A stretch of DNA of 64,000 bases, from assembly GCF_019218745.1 (NCBI RefSeq), contig NZ_JAHUXA010000012.1, positions 1 to 64,000 on the forward strand. Direction: 5' to 3'. Each line of letters opens with the position of its first letter. Within the stretch, counting starts at the first letter, position 1. Below, piece by piece: positions 58,587-64,000 of this stretch. Under the pieces are notes generated by a model. The model saw only the letters and a list, made by a program, of their open reading frames with translations, ran no database searches and had not been told where the DNA came from. The DNA is from Enterobacter sp. ENT03. Lineage in GTDB: Bacteria > Pseudomonadota > Gammaproteobacteria > Enterobacterales > Enterobacteriaceae. The position numbers and the translations under genes were made by a program.

Positions 58587-59633
58587 GTGGAATTATTGTC
58601 TGAATATGGGTTGTTTTTGGCAAAAATCGCCACCGTTGTGATTGCGATTGTTGTCGTGGCGGTACTAATTGTAAATCTTGCCCAGCGCAAGCGTCAGCGG
58701 GGTGAATTACGTGTCACCAACCTGAGCGAGCAATATAAGGAAATGCAGGAAGACGTTTCGGTTGCGCTGCTGGACGGCCATCAGCAAAAGCTGTGGCACA
58801 AAGCGCAGAAGAAAAAAGCAAAGCAGGAAGCGAAAGCGGCAAAAGCCAACGCGAAGCAGGGCACTACGGTGACGGCGACGAAGCCACGGGTTTTTGTGCT
58901 GGATTTCAAAGGCAGTATGGATGCCCATGAAGTTAACTCCCTGCGTGAAGAGATCACCGCGGTGATCACCATCGCAAGGCCGGAAGACCAGGTGGTATTG
59001 CGTCTGGAAAGCCCCGGCGGCGTGGTGCATGGCTACGGGCTGGCGTCTTCACAGCTCCAGCGCCTGCGCGACAGAAATATTCCTTTAACCGTGGCGGTCG
59101 ACAAAGTCGCGGCCAGCGGCGGCTACATGATGGCCTGTGTCGCCGATAAGATTGTGGCTGCGCCTTTTGCTATCGTCGGCTCTATTGGTGTGGTCGCGCA
59201 AATTCCTAACTTTAATCGCTTCCTGAAAAGTAAAGACATCGACATTGAGCTGCACACCGCCGGGCAGTACAAGCGCACGCTGACGCTGCTGGGTGAAAAT
59301 ACCGAGGAAGGGCGACAGAAGTTCCGCGAGAGCCTCAACGAGACGCACGATCTGTTTAAGGGCTACGTGAAGCAAATGCGTCCATCGCTGGACATCGAAC
59401 AGGTCGCCACCGGTGAACACTGGTACGGTGTACAGGCGCAGGAAAAAGGTCTGGTGGATGACGTGGGCACCAGCGACGATCTGCTGCTTGAGTTGATTAA
59501 AAACCACGAGGTGATTGGTGTCCGCTACGCGCAGCGTAAAAAGCTGATGGATCGCTTTACTGGCAGTGCGGCAGAAGCGGCTGATCGGCTGCTACTACGC
59601 TGGTGGCAGCGCGGCGAAAAACCGCTGCTGTAA
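58587..59633 (+). CDS. sohB: Inner membrane S49 peptidase SohB
   Basis: 348 residues from GTG 58587 (MELLSEYGLFLAKI), matching the E. coli N-terminus. One N-terminal membrane helix, then a protease-IV/SppA-like domain with catalytic S177 (VAASGGYMM) and K229 (GQYKRTLTLLG). Suppressor of htrA in E. coli, presumably degrading misfolded envelope proteins. A terminator follows. Confidence 0.94.
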   Translation: MELLSEYGLFLAKIATVVIAIVVVAVLIVNLAQRKRQRGELRVTNLSEQYKEMQEDVSVALLDGHQQKLWHKAQKKKAKQEAKAAKANAKQGTTVTATKPRVFVLDFKGSMDAHEVNSLREEITAVITIARPEDQVVLRLESPGGVVHGYGLASSQLQRLRDRNIPLTVAVDKVAASGGYMMACVADKIVAAPFAIVGSIGVVAQIPNFNRFLKSKDIDIELHTAGQYKRTLTLLGENTEEGRQKFRESLNETHDLFKGYVKQMRPSLDIEQVATGEHWYGVQAQEKGLVDDVGTSDDLLLELIKNHEVIGVRYAQRKKLMDRFTGSAAEAADRLLLRWWQRGEKPLL

Positions 59634-59636
59634 AAT

Positions 59637-59667
59637 AAAAAAGCGAGGTCAATCACCTCGCTTTTTT
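59637..59667. terminator. Bidirectional terminator between sohB and yciN
   Basis: 13-bp perfect arms, AAAAAAGCGAGGT (59637-59649) and ACCTCGCTTTTTT (59655-59667), between convergent genes. Confidence 0.94.
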
Positions 59668-59674
59668 AATGCCG

Positions 59675-59926
59675 TTAATCCGCAAGCCTATACTTTTCGG
59701 ATAACACATGGGCTAAGTGTTTAAACATGTTGAACACCGCCGTGCTTTTGGGCGTCGGTAGGCCTTGCTCATCAAGGAAATACTCGCCGCTGAATACCAG
59801 CACGCCGTTGCGTTCAGTCACATCTGTCGCTTCGATGCCCTGAATAAAATCGTCATGCTCGCGGATGATGCGGTTGGCTTCGGCTAATAATGAATGGCGA
59901 TCGATGGGTTGAATGTTCTCGTGCAT
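59675..59926 (-). CDS. yciN: DUF2498 protein YciN
   Basis: 83 residues starting [20 protein letters not shown], the E. coli length. Acidic small cytoplasmic protein of unknown role. The open frame extends 65 codons upstream without conservation. Divergent from topA. Confidence 0.9.
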   Translation of the reverse strand: MHENIQPIDRHSLLAEANRIIREHDDFIQGIEATDVTERNGVLVFSGEYFLDEQGLPTPKSTAVFNMFKHLAHVLSEKYRLAD

Positions 59927-60324
59927 AGTCTGCTCCTCTGACAAGGGGTTTATTCTACGTCCGGCGGTGGGCCGGGGGCAAATTTTCCCTGTTATTAAGA
60001 GGGTTTTCACGGCGGGCACCGGGTGGCGTGATTTGCTTTTGCATGCTAATAAAGTTGCGTAACGAATTTTATCAGGTAGAGTGTGCGCTTTCGTCAATCT
60101 GGCAACAGAATTGCTTGACATTCGACCTTAAGTCCGTCGTGCTATAGCACTGATGCGCGAAAAACCCTGTGAACTCAGTCACCTGGGCACCACACTTCAC
60201 GCGCCCGGTTTTAATGAGGGGTTGATAACCACGGACATCGCCGCCACATAAATTGACGTCGGCGGTAGAGAGTGAATCAACGTGCGACGTATTCCTGGAA
60301 GAATCAAATTAGGTAAAGGTGAAC
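59927..60324 (+). promoter_or_regulatory. yciN-topA intergenic promoter region
   Basis: 398 bp. TTGACA at 60115-60120 is a candidate -35, but no -10 at ideal spacing is clear. E. coli topA has several supercoiling- and heat-responsive promoters here. AAAGGT precedes the topA ATG. No gene is seen. Confidence 0.45.
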
Positions 60325-62922
60325 ATGGGTAAAGCACTCGTCATCGTTGAGTCCCCGGCAAAAGCCAAAACGATCAATAAGTATCTGGGTAATGACTACG
60401 TGGTGAAATCCAGCGTCGGTCATATCCGCGATCTGCCGACCAGTGGCTCAGCACCCAAAAAGAGCGCCGACTCCGCCACCACCAAAACGGCCAAGAAGCC
60501 TAAAAAGGATGAACGTGGCGCGCTGGTCAATCGTATGGGCGTTGACCCATGGAACGAATGGGATGCACGTTATGAAGTGCTCCCTGGCAAAGAAAAAGTC
60601 GTTGCCGAACTGAAAGCCATCGCTGAAAAAGCGGACCATATCTATCTCGCAACCGACCTTGACCGCGAAGGGGAAGCCATTGCCTGGCACCTGCGGGAAG
60701 TGATCGGGGGCGATGACTCACGCTATAGCCGCGTGGTGTTTAACGAAATCACCAAGAACGCCATTCAGCAGGCGTTCGAAAAGCCGGGTGAACTGAATAT
60801 CGACCGTGTAAATGCTCAACAGGCGCGCCGCTTTGTGGATCGCGTGGTGGGTTACATGGTGTCGCCACTGCTGTGGAAAAAGGTTGCCCGTGGCCTGTCT
60901 GCCGGACGCGTTCAGTCCGTCGCCGTGCGCCTTGTGGTCGAGCGTGAGCGCGAGATCAAAGCGTTCGTCCCGGAAGAGTTCTGGGAAATTGATGCCAACG
61001 TGACCACGCCGTCCGGCGATGCGCTGCCGTTGCAGGTGACGCATCAGAACGATAAGCCGTTCCGTCCGGTGAACCGTGAGCAGACCATGTCTGCGGTAAG
61101 CCTGCTGGAGAAAGCGCGCTATACCGTCACGGATCGTGAAGATAAGCCGACCAGCAGCAAGCCTGGCGCGCCCTTTATTACTTCTACGCTTCAGCAGGCG
61201 GCCAGTACGCGTCTCGGCTTTGGCGTGAAGAAAACCATGATGATGGCGCAGCGTCTGTACGAAGCGGGCCACATTACCTATATGCGTACCGACTCCACCA
61301 ATCTTAGTCAGGATGCTGTCAGCATGGTTCGCGGCTATATCACGGATAATTTTGGCAAAAAATACCTGCCGGAAAATGCTAATCAGTACGCCAGCAAAGA
61401 AAACTCGCAGGAAGCGCACGAAGCGATCCGTCCTTCCGACGTCGCGGTACTGGCGGAATCCCTGAAGGATATGGAAGCCGATGCGCAGAAACTGTATCAG
61501 CTGATCTGGCGTCAGTTTGTCGCCTGTCAGATGACACCGGCGCAATACGACTCCACTACGCTGACCGTGGAAGCGGGCGATTTCCGCCTCAAGGCGCGTG
61601 GCCGTACGCTGCGTTTTGATGGCTGGACGAAGGTAATGCCGCAGCTGCGCAAGGGCGACGAAGACCGTACGCTGCCAGCTGTGAACAAAGGCGACGTGGT
61701 ATCGCTGGTGGAACTGGTTCCGGCACAGCACTTTACCAAGCCGCCTGCGCGTTTTAGCGAAGCGTCCCTGGTTAAAGAGCTGGAAAAACGCGGTATTGGC
61801 CGCCCGTCTACCTATGCGTCGATCATCTCGACCATTCAGGATCGCGGCTATGTGCGCGTTGAAAACCGTCGTTTCTACGCCGAGAAAATGGGCGAGATCG
61901 TCACCGACCGCCTGGAAGAGAACTTCCGCGAGCTGATGAACTACGATTTCACCGCGCAGATGGAAAGCAGCCTTGACCAGGTGGCCAACCACGAAGCCGA
62001 GTGGAAAGGCGTGCTGGATAACTTCTTTACCGACTTCACCGGTCAGCTTGAAAAAGCCGAAAAAGACCCGGAAGAAGGCGGCATGCGTCCAAATCAGATG
62101 GTGCTGACCAGTATTGACTGTCCGACCTGTGGCCGCAAAATGGGTATCCGTACCGCCAGCACCGGCGTGTTCCTCGGCTGTTCCGGCTATGCCTTACCGC
62201 CGAAAGAGCGTTGCAAAACCACCATTAACCTGGTGCCGGAAAACGAAGTCCTTAACGTGCTGGAAGGCGACGACGCCGAAACGAACGCTCTGCGTGCCAA
62301 ACGTCGCTGCGTGAAATGCGGTACCGCCATGGACAGCTACCTGATCGATCCTAAGCGTAAGCTGCATGTCTGTGGTAACAACCCGACCTGCGATGGTTAC
62401 GAAATCGAAGAGGGTGAGTTCCGCATTAAAGGCTATGACGGCCCAATCGTTGAATGCGAGAAATGTGGTTCTGAAATGCACCTGAAAATGGGGCGTTTTG
62501 GCAAGTACATGGCCTGCACCAACGACGAGTGCAAAAACACGCGTAAGATCCTGCGTAATGGCGAAGTTGCGCCGCCGAAAGAAGATCCGGTGCCGCTGCC
62601 AGAATTGCAGTGTGAAAAATCCGACGCGTATTTCGTGCTGCGTGACGGTGCGGCGGGTGTCTTCCTCGCAGCCAACACCTTCCCGAAATCACGCGAAACC
62701 CGCGCGCCGCTGGTGGAAGAACTGCATCGCTTCCGCGATCGTCTGCCGGAAAAACTGCGTTATCTGGCCGATGCGCCGGTCGCCGATCCGGAAGGCAACA
62801 AAGCGGTTGTGCGTTTTAGTCGTAAAACCAAACAGCAGTATGTTTCTGCTGAGAAAGACGGCAAAGCGACCGGCTGGTCAGCCTTCTTCATTGACGGAAA
62901 ATGGGTAGAAGGTAAGAAATAA
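60325..62922 (+). CDS. topA: DNA topoisomerase I
   Basis: 865 residues, the E. coli length. It relaxes negative supercoils. The Toprim domain is at the N-terminus ([25 protein letters not shown] for Mg2+). The active-site tyrosine is Y319 ([12 protein letters not shown]). C-terminal zinc ribbons follow ([36 protein letters not shown] with their partner Cys). ATG 60325 is preferred over GTG 60319. Confidence 0.97.
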   Translation: MGKALVIVESPAKAKTINKYLGNDYVVKSSVGHIRDLPTSGSAPKKSADSATTKTAKKPKKDERGALVNRMGVDPWNEWDARYEVLPGKEKVVAELKAIAEKADHIYLATDLDREGEAIAWHLREVIGGDDSRYSRVVFNEITKNAIQQAFEKPGELNIDRVNAQQARRFVDRVVGYMVSPLLWKKVARGLSAGRVQSVAVRLVVEREREIKAFVPEEFWEIDANVTTPSGDALPLQVTHQNDKPFRPVNREQTMSAVSLLEKARYTVTDREDKPTSSKPGAPFITSTLQQAASTRLGFGVKKTMMMAQRLYEAGHITYMRTDSTNLSQDAVSMVRGYITDNFGKKYLPENANQYASKENSQEAHEAIRPSDVAVLAESLKDMEADAQKLYQLIWRQFVACQMTPAQYDSTTLTVEAGDFRLKARGRTLRFDGWTKVMPQLRKGDEDRTLPAVNKGDVVSLVELVPAQHFTKPPARFSEASLVKELEKRGIGRPSTYASIISTIQDRGYVRVENRRFYAEKMGEIVTDRLEENFRELMNYDFTAQMESSLDQVANHEAEWKGVLDNFFTDFTGQLEKAEKDPEEGGMRPNQMVLTSIDCPTCGRKMGIRTASTGVFLGCSGYALPPKERCKTTINLVPENEVLNVLEGDDAETNALRAKRRCVKCGTAMDSYLIDPKRKLHVCGNNPTCDGYEIEEGEFRIKGYDGPIVECEKCGSEMHLKMGRFGKYMACTNDECKNTRKILRNGEVAPPKEDPVPLPELQCEKSDAYFVLRDGAAGVFLAANTFPKSRETRAPLVEELHRFRDRLPEKLRYLADAPVADPEGNKAVVRFSRKTKQQYVSAEKDGKATGWSAFFIDGKWVEGKK

Positions 62923-62944
62923 TTTACCGCGCGTTACTCCCTGC

Positions 62945-62970
62945 AAGGGCCGGAAATCCGGCCCTTTTTT
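62945..62970 (+). terminator. topA terminator
   Basis: AAGGGCCGG (62945-62953) pairs with CCGGCCCTT (62958-62966) around AAAT, ending in a T-run to 62970. Confidence 0.94.
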
Positions 62971-63064
62971 GTTGCTTATAATTTCGCGATCGTGGCTATA
63001 CAGATCGGGCATTAGTGATATAGTGGTTATAGTTAAGTCATTTCTTATTATTAAATCGTCTTAA

Positions 63065-64000
<936 letters not shown>

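Noticed and set aside
60718-61992. 424-codon open frame on the minus strand inside topA
   Set aside because: Antisense to well-conserved topA codons, with no domain motifs; typical of high-GC third positions.

Overview
The window is chromosomal DNA of an enterobacterium (Enterobacteriaceae, Enterobacter/Klebsiella/Kosakonia-like rather than Escherichia). From about 10.7 kb to the right edge the gene order follows the E. coli K-12 27-28 min region almost gene for gene (ychO-narLX-narK-narGHJI-tyrTV-purU-ychJ-rssB-galU-hns-tdk-adhE-ychE-oppABCDF-yciU-clsA-yciY-yciI-tonB-yciABC-ompW-trpABCDE-trpL-rnm-yciO-rluB-btuR-yciK-sohB-yciN-topA-cysB). Most proteins have the E. coli length, so starts could be fixed by length, ribosome-binding sites and conserved N-termini. 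The left 10 kb holds an assimilatory nitrate cluster (nas) that E. coli lacks.

Region 1 (1-10.0 kb): an unidentified truncated ORF, a GC-rich repeat, then a sigma54-type promoter, a two-hairpin ANTAR-type leader with an intrinsic terminator, and nasF-nasE-nasD (ABC nitrate/nitrite uptake), a single ORF fusing NasC to NasB (with a NirD-like tail), and nasA. Together they import nitrate and reduce it to ammonium under nitrogen limitation. The expected antiterminator gene nasR is not next to the operon.

Region 2 (10.0-24.1 kb): a secreted PEBP-family protein, YchO, and the nitrate respiration block: sensor/regulator NarXL, transporter NarK, and membrane nitrate reductase NarGHJI, with FNR boxes and NarL heptamers upstream. 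Two identical tRNA-Tyr genes follow, with two 178/176-bp rtT-type repeats that each carry a tRNA 3' end and a tpr reading frame stopped at codon 6.

Region 3 (24.2-46.7 kb): purU, ychJ, rssB (no rssA), galU, hns, tdk, fermentative adhE with a 16-bp inverted repeat in its leader, ychE, the opp oligopeptide ABC operon with a long leader, clsA/yciU, yciY, yciI (no kch), tonB with a Fur box, yciA-B-C and ompW.

Region 4 (46.7-64 kb): the complete trp operon (trpE, fused trpGD, fused trpCF, trpB, trpA) read leftward from a TrpR-controlled promoter with an attenuator and an 18-codon leader peptide; then rnm, yciO, an alpha/beta hydrolase where E. coli has yciQ, rluB, btuR-yciK, sohB, yciN, topA and the first 300 codons of cysB.

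No CRISPR array, prophage or intact insertion sequence was seen. I found no wholly new multi-gene system. The most informative points are the fused NasC-NasB-NirD polypeptide, the orphan ANTAR leader, the interrupted tpr copies in the tRNA-Tyr repeats, possible small ORFs in the oppA and tdk leaders, and lineage-specific gains and losses in an otherwise conserved backbone.
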